Of a stretch of DNA of 64,000 bases, positions 28,907 to 39,531 are shown piece by piece. Each line of letters opens with the position of its first letter. Positions within the stretch are counted from its first letter, which is position 1. The stretch lies in contig NZ_BSUL01000001.1 in assembly GCF_030161575.1 (NCBI RefSeq), forward strand, positions 1,426,001 through 1,490,000. The letters run 5' to 3'. This stretch comes from Arenivirga flava (GTDB lineage: Bacteria; Actinomycetota; Actinomycetes; Actinomycetales; Microbacteriaceae). The translations under genes and the position numbers were made by a program. Under the pieces are notes generated by a model. That model searched no databases. It was not told the origin of the DNA and worked only from the letters and a program-made list of their open reading frames with translations.

Positions 28907-29388
28907 TCAGCGCTTCGAGTACTGAGGCGCCTTGCGGGCCTTCTTGAGACCGGCCTTCTTGCGCTCCTTGACGCGGGCGTCGCGCGAGAGGAAGCCGGCC
29001 TTCTTGAGGGTCGGACGGTTGTGCTCGGCGTCGATCTCGTTGAGCGCGCGGGCGATGCCGAGTCGCACCGCACCGGCCTGGCCCGAGGGGCCGCCGCCCT
29101 TGACCGAGACGATGACGTCGTACGAGCCGTTCAGCTCGAGCACCGTGAAGGGGTCGGTGATCAGCTGCTGGTGCAGCTTGTTCGGGAAGAAGTCCGCGAA
29201 CTCGCGGCCGTTCACCGTGATGGTGCCCGAGCCGGGGATCAGGCGCACGCGGGCGATGGCCTGCTTGCGACGGCCCACGGCAGCGCCGGGGACGTTGAGG
29301 ACGGCGCGGGGGTCGAAGCGACCGTAGCGTCGGCGGGGGTTTCGGTCGAGAAGCTCTGCGGCTCGACGGAGTCTGCGATGTTCGCCAT
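28907..29388 (-). CDS. rpsI: 30S ribosomal protein S9 (apparent frameshift)
   Basis: Small-subunit protein whose C-terminal tail reaches the P-site tRNA. The N-terminal part from ATG 29388 ([13 protein letters not shown]) is an actinobacterial extension. The core [26 protein letters not shown] sequence and the terminal tail ([11 protein letters not shown]) are in a second frame. The frames meet in the run of five G at 29335-29339; one more base gives 160 residues with [10 protein letters not shown] across the join. A broken S9 with an otherwise perfect core is implausible in a free-living cell, so this is the clearest sign of a sequence error in the window. Confidence 0.94.
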
Positions 29389-29419
29389 GAGTATCGGTTT
29401 TCCTAGGTTCTCGGCGCGC

Positions 29420-29866
29420 TTACTGGGCGACCTGGTCGAAGACGTACGCGGTGGGCTGCTGCGCCGCGTGGGGGTGCTCCGGGCCGGCGTAGACCTTGAG
29501 CTTGCGCAGCTGCGCACGGCCGATCGAGTTCTTCGGCAGCATGCCGCGGATCGCCTTCTCGACGGCGCGGGTCGGGTGCTTCTCGAGCAGCTCCGAGTAC
29601 GTGGTGGCGGTGAGGCCGCCCGGGTAGCCGGAGTGGCGGTACGCCTTCTTCTGCTCGAGCTTGGCGCCCGTGAGGGCCACCTTGTCGGCGTTCACGATGA
29701 TGACGAAGTCGCCCATGTCCATGTGCGGCGCGAAGGTCGGCTTGTGCTTGCCGCGCAGGAGCACGGCGGCGTGGCTAGCCAGGCGACCGAGGACGATGTC
29801 CTGGGCGTCGATGACGATCCATTCACGCTGGATGTCAGCGGGCTTCGGGCTGAAGGTACGAGTCAC
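29420..29866 (-). CDS. rplM: 50S ribosomal protein L13
   Basis: Early-assembling large-subunit protein, 148 residues. Motifs: [57 protein letters not shown] and [23 protein letters not shown] take GTG 29866 ([13 protein letters not shown]) as the start because it gives the common actinobacterial N-terminus; the frame stays open further upstream. It is followed by rpsI after 31 bases in the conserved L13-S9 pair. Confidence 0.95.
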   Translation of the reverse strand: MTRTFSPKPADIQREWIVIDAQDIVLGRLASHAAVLLRGKHKPTFAPHMDMGDFVIIVNADKVALTGAKLEQKKAYRHSGYPGGLTATTYSELLEKHPTRAVEKAIRGMLPKNSIGRAQLRKLKVYAGPEHPHAAQQPTAYVFDQVAQ

Positions 29867-30027
29867 GGTGATGACTGCTTTCTGCTGGTGAGGGGTTCGT
29901 GTATCCCGCTCCGGTGCGCGTTCCTCGGCTTCTGCGTCGGAACCCTGCGGTGGAGGGCTCACAGTGGGCGCACGCCAGGATGGCACGCACACCAACGGGA
30001 GACTCTATCCCACAGCGGATGCGCCGG

Positions 30028-30907
30028 TCAAGGCAGCTGGCGGACGCCCCGCGTCTGCGCGGCGCGGAGGGCGAGCGCGCCGTCCTCCGGGTAGCCGACC
30101 TCGACCAGCGTGAGCCCCTTCGCAGCGGCGACCGGGAACTCGTTGCCGCGCACCGCCGCATCGCGGATGCGGACGAGATCCACGGGCGCCAGACGACCGC
30201 GCCCCACCGCGAGGCTCGCGCCGACGAGGGCGCGCACCATGCTGTGGCAGAAGGCGTCGGCGAGCACGTCGGCGCGCAGCACGCCGTCCGCTCCTCTCGA
30301 CCAGGTGAAGTCGAGGAGCGTGCGGATCGTCGTCGCCCCCTCGCGCGGCTTGCAGAACCCGGCGAAGTCGTGCAGACCGGGCAGCGCCCGAGCCGCCTCG
30401 TCCATGGCCGCCACGTCGAGCGTGTCGGCCACGGCCAGGGTGTGGTTGCGCAGCAGCGGGTTGAGCGGCGTCGACCCGTCGGCGACCCGGTACTCGTAGC
30501 GCCGCCAGACGGCGGAGAAGCGCGCGTCGAACCCGAGCGGGGCGATCGAGGCGCCCAGCACGCGCGCATCCGCGTCGGAGCCGAGGATGCCGTTGATCCG
30601 CCGCCGCAGCGCCTCCGCTCCCCGGTCCGCGCTTCGCCTCCGGGCGATGCGGCAGGTCGAGGCTGGCGAACTGCTCGTCGTCGAGGTCGAGGTGCGCGAC
30701 CTGGCCGAGCGCGTGCACACCGGCGTCGGTGCGGCCCGCGACCGTGAGCAGCGGTGCCGGGGCGTGACGGCGGAACACCGTCGCGAGCGCATCCTCCAGC
30801 ACGCCCTGCACCGTGCGCTGACCGGGTTGCCGGGCCCACCCCGCGAACGCGGTGCCGTCGTACGCGATGTCGAGGCGGATGCGGGTGGTCGCGCGCTCGT
30901 CGTGCAT
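30028..30907 (-). CDS. truA: tRNA pseudouridine(38-40) synthase TruA (apparent frameshift)
   Basis: Makes pseudouridine in the anticodon stem of many tRNAs. The N-terminal frame has [20 protein letters not shown] and the catalytic aspartate motif [18 protein letters not shown]. The C-terminal frame has [42 protein letters not shown] and [17 protein letters not shown]. The frame change lies around 30615-30640. Here one base must be removed (for example one of the four C at about 30619-30622) or two added, unlike the other cases, where one base is missing. TAGGCT ends 6 bases before the ATG (leaderless layout). Confidence 0.9.
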
Positions 30908-30913
30908 CCCGCG

Positions 30914-30919
30914 AGCCTA
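30914..30919 (-). promoter_or_regulatory. -10 element of truA, leaderless layout
   Basis: TAGGCT on the minus strand, 6 bases before the ATG at 30907. Confidence 0.55.
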
Positions 30920-30969
30920 CCGGCGGACGGGCCGCCCACCCGATCCGCTCGCCCCGCCGCCGGGCACGC

Positions 30970-31006
30970 GGAAGGCCCCCGGGCTCGATGAGCTCGGGGG
31001 CCTTCC
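30970..31006. terminator. terminator of rplQ
   Basis: A perfect 12 bp stem (30970-30981 with 30995-31006) lies 14 bases past the rplQ stop. Confidence 0.75.
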
Positions 31007-31020
31007 GTGAGGGAGGGGCC

Positions 31021-31557
31021 TTACTTGGCGTCCTCGGCGGGGGCCTCGGTGCCGGTCTCCTCGGCGCTGGCCGCCTCGGTCTCGACGACCTCGGTCTCCT
31101 CGGCGCCGGTCTCCTCGGTGCTGGTCTCCTCGACCGGGGCCTCCTCGACGGGCGCGGCGGCGGCCGGGGCGGCCGTCTTGTTCGACGCCTTCTTCACGAC
31201 GGGCTCGAGAACGAGCTCGATGACGGCCATGGGGGCGTTGTCGCCCTTGCGGAAGCGCGTCTTCGTGATGCGGGTGTAGCCGCCGTCGCGCTCCGCGACC
31301 AGCGGCGCGATCTCGGTGAAGAGCTCGTGCACGACGCTCTTGTCGCCGATGACGCCCAGCACGCGACGACGCGCGTGGAGGTCGCCGCGCTTGGCGAAGG
31401 TGATGAGCCGCTCGGCGACCGGACGCAGGCGCTTGGCCTTGGTCTCGGTGGTCTCGATGCGCTTGTGCGTGAACAGCGCCGCGGCGAGGTTCGCGAGCAT
31501 CAGGCGCTCGTGCGCCGGGCCGCCTCCGAGGCGGGCACCCTTGGTGGGCTTAGGCAT
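31021..31557 (-). CDS. rplQ: 50S ribosomal protein L17 with acidic C-terminal tail
   Basis: Large-subunit protein near the exit tunnel, 178 residues. Residues 1-120 are the L17 core ([72 protein letters not shown]). The last 60 residues are a Glu/Thr/Ala-rich tail ([15 protein letters not shown] and repeats) of the kind found in many actinobacterial L17 proteins; its role is unknown. It follows rpoA after 48 bases and ends the operon at a strong terminator. Confidence 0.96.
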   Translation of the reverse strand: MPKPTKGARLGGGPAHERLMLANLAAALFTHKRIETTETKAKRLRPVAERLITFAKRGDLHARRRVLGVIGDKSVVHELFTEIAPLVAERDGGYTRITKTRFRKGDNAPMAVIELVLEPVVKKASNKTAAPAAAAPVEEAPVEETSTEETGAEETEVVETEAASAEETGTEAPAEDAK

Positions 31558-31605
31558 GATCAGTTGTCTCCGTATTCAGAAATGCTTGGAAGTCGTCAGC
31601 GACGG

Positions 31606-32595
31606 TCAGCTGTTGGCGTCGTCGTAGCCGCTGTAGAAGTGGGCGCCGTCGAAGCCGGGCACCGCGTCCTTGAGCGACAGACCGAGCTCGACCAGCTTCT
31701 CCTTGACCTCATCCACCGACTTCTGGCCGAAGTTGCGGATGTTCATGAGCTGGGTCTCGTTGAGCGCGACGAGCTCGCTGACCGTGTTGATGCCCTCGCG
31801 CTTGAGGCAGTTGTAGCTGCGCACCGACAGATCGAGGTCCTCGATGGGGGTCGAGAGCTCGCTCGAGGCGACCACGTCGACCGGCGCCGGGCCGATCTCG
31901 ATGCCCTCCGCGGCGGTGTTGAGCTCGCGGGCGAGGCCGAACAGCTCGGTGAGGGTGCGGCCCGCCGAGGCGATCGCGTCACGCGGGCTGATGGCCGGCT
32001 TGGTCTCGACGTCGACCACCAGGCGGTCGAAGTCGGTGCGCTCGCCGGCACGGGTGGCCTCGACCTTGTAGGTGACCTTGAGCACGGGCGAGTAGATCGA
32101 GTCGACCGGGATCTGGCCGGCCTCGCTGAACTCGCTGCGGTTCTGGGTCGCCGAGACGTAGCCGCGACCGCGCTCGATGATGAGCTCGAGCTCGAACTTG
32201 GCCTTGTCGTTGAGCGTCGCGATGACCAGCTCGGGGTTGTGGATCTCCACGCCCGCCGGCGCCGAGATGTCGGCGGCGGTGACCTGGCCGGCGCCCTGCT
32301 TGCGCAGGTAGGCGGTGATCGGCTCGTCGTGCTCGCTCGAGACCACGAGGTTCTTGACGTTCAGGATGATCTCCGTCACGTCCTCCTTGACACCGGCGAC
32401 GGTGCTGAACTCGTGCAGCACGCCGTCGATGCGGATGCTCGTGACCGAGGCGCCGGGGATCGACGAGAGCAGGGTGCGACGCAGCGAGTTGCCGAGCGTG
32501 TAGCCGAAGCCGGGCTCGAGGGGCTCGATGACGAACCGGGAACGGAACTCCGAGATGTTCTCTTCGACGAGAGAGGGGCGCTGTGCGATGAGCAC
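31606..32595 (-). CDS. rpoA: RNA polymerase alpha subunit
   Basis: Assembly platform of RNA polymerase; its C-terminal domain contacts UP elements and activators. 329 residues. The N-terminal domain has [19 protein letters not shown] and [18 protein letters not shown]. The C-terminal domain (about 250-325) has [25 protein letters not shown] helices and [17 protein letters not shown]. Start is GTG 32595, with AAAGGA about 8 bases upstream; the longer open frame has no such site. It is preceded by a long hairpin after rpsK instead of the rpsD gene found here in many bacteria. Confidence 0.97.
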   Translation of the reverse strand: MLIAQRPSLVEENISEFRSRFVIEPLEPGFGYTLGNSLRRTLLSSIPGASVTSIRIDGVLHEFSTVAGVKEDVTEIILNVKNLVVSSEHDEPITAYLRKQGAGQVTAADISAPAGVEIHNPELVIATLNDKAKFELELIIERGRGYVSATQNRSEFSEAGQIPVDSIYSPVLKVTYKVEATRAGERTDFDRLVVDVETKPAISPRDAIASAGRTLTELFGLARELNTAAEGIEIGPAPVDVVASSELSTPIEDLDLSVRSYNCLKREGINTVSELVALNETQLMNIRNFGQKSVDEVKEKLVELGLSLKDAVPGFDGAHFYSGYDDANS

Positions 32596-32712
32596 TGTGT
32601 GATTCCTTTCGGCGAAGTGTCCGCTATATGACACTTGGCGATGACGCCGGGTGGCTGGCCCGGCCGGAGGTGGTGAAGTTCTCGGCCGCGCGCTCCTGTG
32701 GAACGCGCGGAA

Positions 32713-32755
32713 GCCGGGTCGGGCCCGGAGCGGCGAGGCTCCGGGCCGACCCGGC
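32713..32755. terminator. long hairpin between rpsK and rpoA
   Basis: A stem of about 18 bp (32713-32731 with 32738-32755) with one bulged G and a GGCGAG loop. No T tract follows on the minus strand, so it may attenuate or stabilise rather than fully end transcription. It occupies the place where rpsD usually lies. Confidence 0.55.
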
Positions 32756-32762
32756 ATCGGCG

Positions 32763-33161
32763 TCAGACGCGGCGGCGCTTCGGCGGACGGCAGCCGTTGT
32801 GGGCCTGCGGCGTCACGTCGTTGATCGAGCCGACCTCGAGGCCGGCGGCCTGCAGCGAGCGGATCGCGGTCTCGCGACCCGAGCCCGGTCCCTTGACGAA
32901 GACGTCGACCTTCTTCATGCCGTGCTCCTGCGCCTGACGGGCGGCGGACTCGGCGGCGAGCTGTGCGGCGAACGGGGTCGACTTGCGCGAACCCTTGAAG
33001 CCGACGCCACCCGAGGAGGCCCAGCTGATGACCGCACCGCTCGGGTCGGTGATCGACACGATCGTGTTGTTGAAGGTCGACTTGATGTGGGCCTGACCCA
33101 CGGCGACGTTCTTCTTGTCCTTCTTACGCGGCTTGCGAGCAGCCGACTTGGGAGTTGCCAT
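32763..33161 (-). CDS. rpsK: 30S ribosomal protein S11
   Basis: Small-subunit platform protein, 132 residues, of normal length and complete. Motifs: [65 protein letters not shown] core, and the invariant C-terminal [11 protein letters not shown]. It lies 50 bases after rpsM in the standard order. Confidence 0.97.
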   Translation of the reverse strand: MATPKSAARKPRKKDKKNVAVGQAHIKSTFNNTIVSITDPSGAVISWASSGGVGFKGSRKSTPFAAQLAAESAARQAQEHGMKKVDVFVKGPGSGRETAIRSLQAAGLEVGSINDVTPQAHNGCRPPKRRRV

Positions 33162-33211
33162 TCTCTCTCTCCTGAATATTCGACACCGCGACGAGCGCGG
33201 CGGTCGGCTGC

Positions 33212-33589
33212 TTAGCGGCCGGCCTTCTTCTTGCCGGCGACGGTGCGCTTCGGGCCCTTGCGGGTACGAGCGTTGGTCTTGGTGCGCTGACCGCGCACGG
33301 GGAGGCCGCGACGGTGGCGCAGGCCCTCGTAGGAACCGACCTCGACCTTGCGGCGGATGTCGGCGGCGACCTCGCGGCGGAGGTCACCCTCGACCTTGTA
33401 CGCGCCCTCGATGTGGTCGCGGAGCTGAACGAGCTCGTCGTCGGTGAGGTCCTTGACGCGGGTGCTGCCGTTGATGCCGGTCGCCGCGAGGGTCTCCAGC
33501 GAACGGGTACGACCGACGCCGTAGATGTAGGTCAGTGCGATCTCCACGCGCTTCTCGCGCGGGATGTCGACTCCTGCCAGACGTGCCAT
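33212..33589 (-). CDS. rpsM: 30S ribosomal protein S13
   Basis: Head protein contacting tRNA and the B1 bridges, 125 residues. Motifs: [56 protein letters not shown], and the basic tail [17 protein letters not shown] 33589 has AGGAGAAG just upstream. A 184-base spacer with two hairpins separates it from rpmJ. Confidence 0.97.
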   Translation of the reverse strand: MARLAGVDIPREKRVEIALTYIYGVGRTRSLETLAATGINGSTRVKDLTDDELVQLRDHIEGAYKVEGDLRREVAADIRRKVEVGSYEGLRHRRGLPVRGQRTKTNARTRKGPKRTVAGKKKAGR

Positions 33590-33608
33590 GGTGGCTTCTC
33601 CTGTGAGT

Positions 33609-33650
33609 GAGTGGAGGTGTGGAGCAGCACCGGTGCCCGAGCCTCCACTC
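33609..33650. other. inverted repeat in the rpmJ-rpsM spacer
   Basis: GAGTGGAGG (33609-33617) and CCTCCACTC (33642-33650) are perfect 9 bp inverted copies, 24 bases apart, in the rpsM leader. Possible structured leader. Confidence 0.4.
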
Positions 33651-33722
33651 GAGGTGTCCCCGCTCTCGCGGGTTCTGATGCTGCTGGTTGTCGTATTCAG
33701 TTGTGCGGTCCCGGGGACCTGC

Positions 33723-33745
33723 GCGCCCCGTCCGAGGACGGGCGC
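33723..33745. other. hairpin after rpmJ
   Basis: GCGCCCCGTCC (33723-33733) pairs with GGACGGGCGC (33736-33745) with one bulged C. It may attenuate transcription between rpmJ and rpsM. Confidence 0.4.
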
Positions 33746-33773
33746 CGGGTGATCTGCGCCTCGCGGCGCCGGA

Positions 33774-33887
33774 TCAGCCCTGGCGCTGCTTGTGGCGGAC
33801 GTTCTCGCAGATCACCATGACGCGGCCGTGGCGACGGATGACCTTGCACTTGTCGCAGATCTTCTTGACGCTGGGGTTGACCTTCAT
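33774..33887 (-). CDS. rpmJ: 50S ribosomal protein L36 (zinc-ribbon form)
   Basis: 37-residue ribosomal protein. [20 protein letters not shown], then [17 protein letters not shown]. The zinc-binding set of the C+ form is present: Cys11, Cys14, Cys27 and His32. The complete small product matches the family exactly. It lies between infA and rpsM, its usual neighbours. Confidence 0.96.
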   Translation of the reverse strand: MKVNPSVKKICDKCKVIRRHGRVMVICENVRHKQRQG

Positions 33888-33916
33888 GATGTTTTCTCTC
33901 TGTGCGCTGGCCTCGT

Positions 33917-33938
33917 GCCCGTCGGGGTGCCGACGGGC
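33917..33938. other. hairpin between infA and rpmJ
   Basis: A perfect 9 bp stem GCCCGTCGG/CCGACGGGC with a GGTG loop, in the 70-base gap between infA and rpmJ. Perhaps a partial terminator or RNA-stability element. Confidence 0.45.
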
Positions 33939-33957
33939 CGTTCCTTACAGGGGGCGC

Positions 33958-34179
33958 TTACTTGTAGCGGTAGACGATCCGGCCGCGGGTGAGGTCGTAA
34001 GGGCTCAGCTCCACGATCACGCGGTCCTCCGGGAGGATGCGGATGTAGTGCTGGCGCATCTTGCCCGAGATCACGGCGAGCACCTTGTGCCCGTTGTTCA
34101 GCTCAACGCGGAACATCGCGTTGGGCAGAGCCTCGATCACGGAGCCCTCGATCTCGATCACACCGTCTTTTTTGGCCAT
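33958..34179 (-). CDS. infA: translation initiation factor IF-1
   Basis: 73-residue OB-fold protein that binds the A site during initiation. [40 protein letters not shown] and [24 protein letters not shown] sequence are the invariant family core, ending [11 protein letters not shown] 34179 (AGAGGT about 4 bases upstream) gives the standard length; the larger open frame upstream is not coding. It heads the ribosomal cluster; map, adk and secY are not upstream of it here. Confidence 0.97.
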   Translation of the reverse strand: MAKKDGVIEIEGSVIEALPNAMFRVELNNGHKVLAVISGKMRQHYIRILPEDRVIVELSPYDLTRGRIVYRYK

Positions 34180-34325
34180 AACCTCTACTGGTCGCTCGTT
34201 GGTGATTGCCCGCTGGTCGTGCGGTTGAATGCCGGTGCCCGCGCACGCGTGAACGCGGCGATGGACACCAAGGGTCGAGCTTAGGCCATCGGAGCCGCTT
34301 GCGCCAATCGTCGTCGGCGGACCGT

Positions 34326-35506
34326 TCAGCGCCGCGCCGGTCGCGTGGTCGCGAGGAGGACGATGCCTCCGATCAGCAGGCCCCAGAACGCCGAGCCGAT
34401 GCCGACGACGGCGATGCCGGATGCGGTGACGAGGAAGGTCGCGATCGCCGCCGTGCGCTGGCGCGGCACCTCCACCGCGCTGACGACGGCGCCGACGAGC
34501 GCCGAGAGCAGCGCGAGACCGGCCACCGACTGGATGAGCAGCGGAGGGCTCGCGGCGACGAGGGCGGCGGCCACGCCCGCGAGCGGTGCCAGCACGAGGT
34601 AGCCCACGCCGGCGCTCAGCGAGGCGATCCAGCGCCGCTCCGGCTCCGGTGCGCCCTCCGGTCCCGCCGCGAGGGCGGCGGTGATCGCGGCGAGGTTGAC
34701 GGTGATGCCGCCGCCGAGCGCGCCGATCGCCGATCCCGCACCGCTGGTCAGCAGCGCCGAACGGCTCGGCACGGGGTATCCGAAGCTCGACACCACGGCC
34801 ATGCCCGGGATGTTCTGGCCCGCCATAGTCACGACGTACAGCGGCAGGGCGATGCCCAGCACCGCCACCGGGTCGAACGCCGGCGGCACGAGCACGAGCT
34901 GCGGGGTGAGCCGGGCGCCGTCGAGCCAGCCGTCCTCCGCCGTCACCGCGACGAGCGCGACGGCGAGGATGAGCGCGGCCGGGGTCGCCCAGCGCGGCGC
35001 CCATCGGAACAGCGCGAGCCACAGCGCGATGATCGGCAGCGCGAGCAGCGGGATCTCGACCGCCGCCTGCACGGGGGCGAGCGCGAGCGGGAAGACGATG
35101 CCGGCGAGCATCGCCCCGGCGATGGAACGCGGGATGCGCGCCACGAGCCGACCGAACGCGGGCCAGAGGCCGGTGAGCATGATCAGCCCGGCCGCGACGA
35201 GGAACGCCGCGACCGCCTCGCCGAAGCGATCCGTGACGTCCGTCGTGGCCAGGAGTAGCGCGGCACCGGGAGTGCTCCAGGCCAGCATGAGCGGCATGCG
35301 GTGGCGCAGGCTGAGCACGATGGTGCCGACGCCGATCGCCAGGCAGACCGCCAGCAGTCCCGACGACGCCTGGGCCGCATCCGCTCCGACCGCGGCGACG
35401 CCGGCCAGCAGGATCGCGAACGTGCTGGCGAATCCGGTGACCGTCGCCACCAGACCGGTGGCGATCGGCTGGACGATGCTGGGTCTCGGCGCCGGCGGCG
35501 CCGAGG

Positions 35507-35510
<4 letters not shown>
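34326..35510 (-). CDS. benzoate/H+ symporter BenE family transporter
   Basis: Polytopic membrane protein of 394 residues with about 12 hydrophobic segments. It resembles the BenE family of the nucleobase-ascorbate-like superfamily ([78 protein letters not shown]). The substrate in this organism is unknown; aromatic acids are the precedent. Start GTG 35510 overlaps the clpX stop by 4 bases (GTGA), so it appears coupled to clpX, an odd partnership. No benzoate-catabolic genes lie nearby. Confidence 0.85.
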
Positions 35511-36784
<1,274 letters not shown>

Positions 36785-36980
36785 GGCCTGACTCCCCTCG
36801 AGAGAACGGTCGCCGCCGGGACCCGATCCGACGGCGCAGCCAGCCTAACCCGAACCGGTGACACGGCGAGACGACCGGCGCGCCCCTGCACAGGCCGCGT
36901 CCGGGGAGCGGCGGACGCGGCGGGATGGGAGGATCCAGCTGGCCGCGCATCCGCTCGTCCGCCCGTCCCTGAGGAGAACC

Positions 36981-37919
36981 GTGCACCTGCTCGACTGCGA
37001 CACCGGGGTGGACGACGCCGTCGCCATCCTGCACCTGCTCGGCTCCGGCGCCCCGCTCGCCGCCGTGACCGTGACCTTCGGCAACGTCGGCGCGGCCCAG
37101 GCGGCCGAGAACACGCTGCGGGTGCTGCACCTCGCCGGGCGGTCGGACGTGCCGGTCGCGGTCGGTGGCGAGAGCACGCTCGACGGCACGCCGACGCGCC
37201 ACTCCGCCACGCTCGTGCACGGCGCGAACGGCCTCGGCGGCGCCGAGCTCGCCCCCTCCCCCGCGGCGCTGCTCGACGAGCCGGCCCCCGAGCTGATCGT
37301 GCGACTGGCCCACGAGCATGCGGGCGAGCTGCGCATCGTCGCCACCGGCGGCTTCACCAACCTGGCCCGTGCGCTGCAGCTCGACCCGTCCATCGCCGGG
37401 CTCGTCCGCGAGGTGACGCTCATGGGCGGCGCCGCCCTCGCCCCGGGCAACGTGACCCCGTCGGCCGAGGCGAACATCATGGCCGACCCGCTCGCCGCCG
37501 CCGCGGTGCTCGGCGCGGGGTGGCCGGTCGTGCTCGTGCCGCTCGACGCGACCATGACGCAGCTGCTCGAGGAGGACGACTGGCAGCGCCTGGCGGATGC
37601 GGGCGGTGTCGCCGGCGCCGCCGCGGAGATCCTCGACGGCTACCTGGACTTCTACCACGGCGTCTTCGGTCGTCGCTGCGCCGCGATGCACGACGCCCTG
37701 GCGGTGGCGATCGCCCTTGGCGAGGTCGAGCCCGAGCTCGCGCCGCGCGCGCACGTCGAGGTGGACGTGAGCGACGGCCCCTCCCGCGCCCGCACGATCG
37801 TCGATCTGCGGCACCGCTACCGCGGCTACGCTCCGGCCGTGGACTCCCCGGTGCGCGTCGTGCTCGAGGCGCAACAGCCGCTCGCGCCGCGGCTCGTGGA
37901 GCGCATCCTGGCGCTCTGA
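36981..37919 (+). CDS. nucleoside hydrolase (inosine-uridine-preferring type)
   Basis: Predicted to cleave nucleosides to base plus ribose, in salvage. 312 residues. The Ca2+-binding signature DCDTGVDDAVAI lies right at the N-terminus. AVTVTFGNVGAAQAAENTLRV, VATGGFTNLARAL, the catalytic-site region LMGGAALAPGNVTPSAEANI and the histidine segment AAMHDALAVAIAL follow in order. I chose GTG 36981, with GAGGAG 6 bases before it; the open frame to 36858 lacks family similarity. Substrate preference cannot be read. It splits clpX from clpP2 and ends at a shared terminator. Confidence 0.92.
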   Translation: MHLLDCDTGVDDAVAILHLLGSGAPLAAVTVTFGNVGAAQAAENTLRVLHLAGRSDVPVAVGGESTLDGTPTRHSATLVHGANGLGGAELAPSPAALLDEPAPELIVRLAHEHAGELRIVATGGFTNLARALQLDPSIAGLVREVTLMGGAALAPGNVTPSAEANIMADPLAAAAVLGAGWPVVLVPLDATMTQLLEEDDWQRLADAGGVAGAAAEILDGYLDFYHGVFGRRCAAMHDALAVAIALGEVEPELAPRAHVEVDVSDGPSRARTIVDLRHRYRGYAPAVDSPVRVVLEAQQPLAPRLVERILAL

Positions 37920-37936
37920 GGCCATCCCGGCGGAGG

Positions 37937-37977
37937 GACGACGAAGGGCCTCGGCGATGCCGGGGCCCTTCGTCGTC
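37937..37977. terminator. bidirectional terminator, nucleoside hydrolase / clpP2
   Basis: A perfect 14 bp stem (37937-37950 with 37964-37977) lies between two convergent stops. Confidence 0.8.
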
Positions 37978-37986
37978 GGCGGGCGA

Positions 37987-38661
37987 TCAGGACGACTTGA
38001 TCACCGCGGGCTGCACACCCTTGCGCGAGGTGAGCACCTGGTCGATGAGGCCGTACTCGAGCGCCTGCTGCGCGCCGAGGATCTTGTCGCGCTCGATGTC
38101 GCGGTTGACCTCCTCGGGCGTCTTGTGCGAGTGCTTCGAGAGGGTCTCCTCGAGCCACTCGCGCAGTCGTGCGACCTCGGCGGCCTGGATCTCGATGTCC
38201 GAGGCCTGGCCGCGGCCGGCGTCGCCGGTGGCGGGCTGGTGGATGAGGACGCGGGCGTTCGGCAGGGCGAGGCGCTTGCCGGGCGTGCCGGCCGCCAGCA
38301 GCACGGCGGCGGCCGAGGCGGCCTGGCCGAGCACGACCGTCTGGATCTGCGGGCGGATGTACTGCATCGTGTCGTAGATCGCCGTCATCGCGGTGAACGA
38401 GCCACCGGGCGAGTTGATGTACATGACGATGTCGCGCTCGGGGTCCTGGCTCTCGAGCACGAGGAGCTGGGCCATGACGTCGTCGGCGGACGCGTCGTCG
38501 ACCTGCACGCCGAGGAAGATGATGCGGTCCTCGAAGAGCTTGGCGTACGGGTCCTGGCGCTTGTAGCCGTAGGCCGTGCGCTCCTCGAACGTCGGGAGGA
38601 TGTAGCGGGACTCGGGCGCGCCGTTCTGGAAGGCGCGGCCGCCGATCTCGGGCATGTTCAC
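37987..38661 (-). CDS. clpP2: ATP-dependent Clp protease proteolytic subunit (second of pair)
   Basis: Serine protease subunit of 224 residues with a longer N-terminus than ClpP1 ([24 protein letters not shown]), as in actinobacterial ClpP2. The oxyanion loop is [13 protein letters not shown], the catalytic Ser lies in [16 protein letters not shown], and the catalytic His in [14 protein letters not shown]. Actinobacteria use a mixed ClpP1P2 tetradecamer, which fits the adjoining paralogue. The start is GTG 38661 (MNMPEIGG) or the ATG two codons in. It follows clpP1 after 32 bases. Confidence 0.95.
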   Translation of the reverse strand: MNMPEIGGRAFQNGAPESRYILPTFEERTAYGYKRQDPYAKLFEDRIIFLGVQVDDASADDVMAQLLVLESQDPERDIVMYINSPGGSFTAMTAIYDTMQYIRPQIQTVVLGQAASAAAVLLAAGTPGKRLALPNARVLIHQPATGDAGRGQASDIEIQAAEVARLREWLEETLSKHSHKTPEEVNRDIERDKILGAQQALEYGLIDQVLTSRKGVQPAVIKSS

Positions 38662-38693
38662 GTGATGTCTTCTTTCCGTCGGATCGGCCGTGA

Positions 38694-39281
38694 TCAGGAC
38701 TGCTGGGTGCCGCCGCCGCCGGTGACGTCGGAGGCGGACTCGCGGATGTGGTCGACGAAGCCGTACTCGAGCGCCTCGTCGGCGGTGAACCAGCGATCGC
38801 GGTCGCCGTCGGCGTTGACCTGCTCGGGCGTCTTGCCCGTCGCCGCGGCGGTGATCTCGGCGAGGCGCTTCTTCATCGAGAGGATGAGCTGAGCCTGGGT
38901 CTGGATGTCGGAGCTCGTGCCGCCGAAGCCGCCGTGCGGCTGGTGCAGGAGCACGCGGGCGTTGGGCGTGATGTAGCGCTTGCCCTTGGTGCCGGCGGTG
39001 AGCAGCAGCTGCCCCATGGAGGCCGCCATGCCGATGCCGACGGTGACGATGTCGTTCGGCACGAACTGCATCGTGTCGTAGATCGCCATGCCCGCGGTGA
39101 TCGAGCCGCCGGGCGAGTTGATGTAGAGGTAGATGTCCTTCTCGGGGTCCTCCGCCGCGAGCAGGAGGAGCTTCGCCGAGATCTCGTTGGCGTTGTCGTC
39201 GCGGACCTCGGAGCCCAGCCAGATGATGCGGTCCTTGAGCAGTCGGTCAAAGACGTTGGGGGCCAGGGACGGTTCGGCCAT
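38694..39281 (-). CDS. clpP1: ATP-dependent Clp protease proteolytic subunit (first of pair)
   Basis: 195-residue ClpP. Motifs in order: [37 protein letters not shown], the catalytic Ser in [17 protein letters not shown], the catalytic His in [13 protein letters not shown] and the Asp-bearing [18 protein letters not shown] 39281 ([11 protein letters not shown]) has GGAGCG about 6 bases upstream; the in-frame codons further up precede this site. A TAGGTT -10-like element lies at 39315-39320. A 48 bp tandem repeat array begins just behind it. Confidence 0.95.
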   Translation of the reverse strand: MAEPSLAPNVFDRLLKDRIIWLGSEVRDDNANEISAKLLLLAAEDPEKDIYLYINSPGGSITAGMAIYDTMQFVPNDIVTVGIGMAASMGQLLLTAGTKGKRYITPNARVLLHQPHGGFGGTSSDIQTQAQLILSMKKRLAEITAAATGKTPEQVNADGDRDRWFTADEALEYGFVDHIRESASDVTGGGGTQQS

Positions 39282-39314
39282 CGTTGCGCTCCGTTCGATA
39301 GTGGGTGCTCTCAA

Positions 39315-39320
39315 AACCTA
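39315..39320 (-). promoter_or_regulatory. -10 element of clpP1-clpP2
   Basis: TAGGTT on the minus strand, 33 bases before the clpP1 ATG, leaving room for a short leader with a ribosome-binding site. Confidence 0.4.
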
Positions 39321-39352
39321 GCGGCGGCAGCGAGGGGGCATGGGCGCTGTTC

Positions 39353-39531
39353 GCCGTCGGCAGAGCGCAGCGGCGCAGACGGCGAACCGACCAGCACAGT
39401 GCCGTCGGCAGAGCGCAGCGGCGCAGACGGCGAACCGACCAGCACAGGGCCGTCGGCAGAGCGCAGCGGCGCAGACGGCGAACCGACCAGCACAGTGCCG
39501 TCGGCAGAGCGCAGCGGCGCCGACGGCGAAT
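39353..39531. repeat. 48 bp tandem repeats, 3.7 copies, upstream of clpP1P2
   Basis: Units begin at 39353, 39401, 39449 and 39497 with GCCGTCGGCAGAGCGC and are almost identical (single-base differences); the fourth is partial. Each holds GCCGTC ... GACGGC as an inverted repeat. In the first unit this extends to GTTCGCCGTC (39349-39358) and GACGGCGAAC (39378-39387). There are no variable spacers. The array fills the divergent promoter region of clpP1P2 and the TauE gene. Confidence 0.9.

Noticed and set aside
39353..39531. CRISPR array
   Set aside because: Units are directly joined 48 bp tandem repeats without variable spacers, and no cas genes are near.
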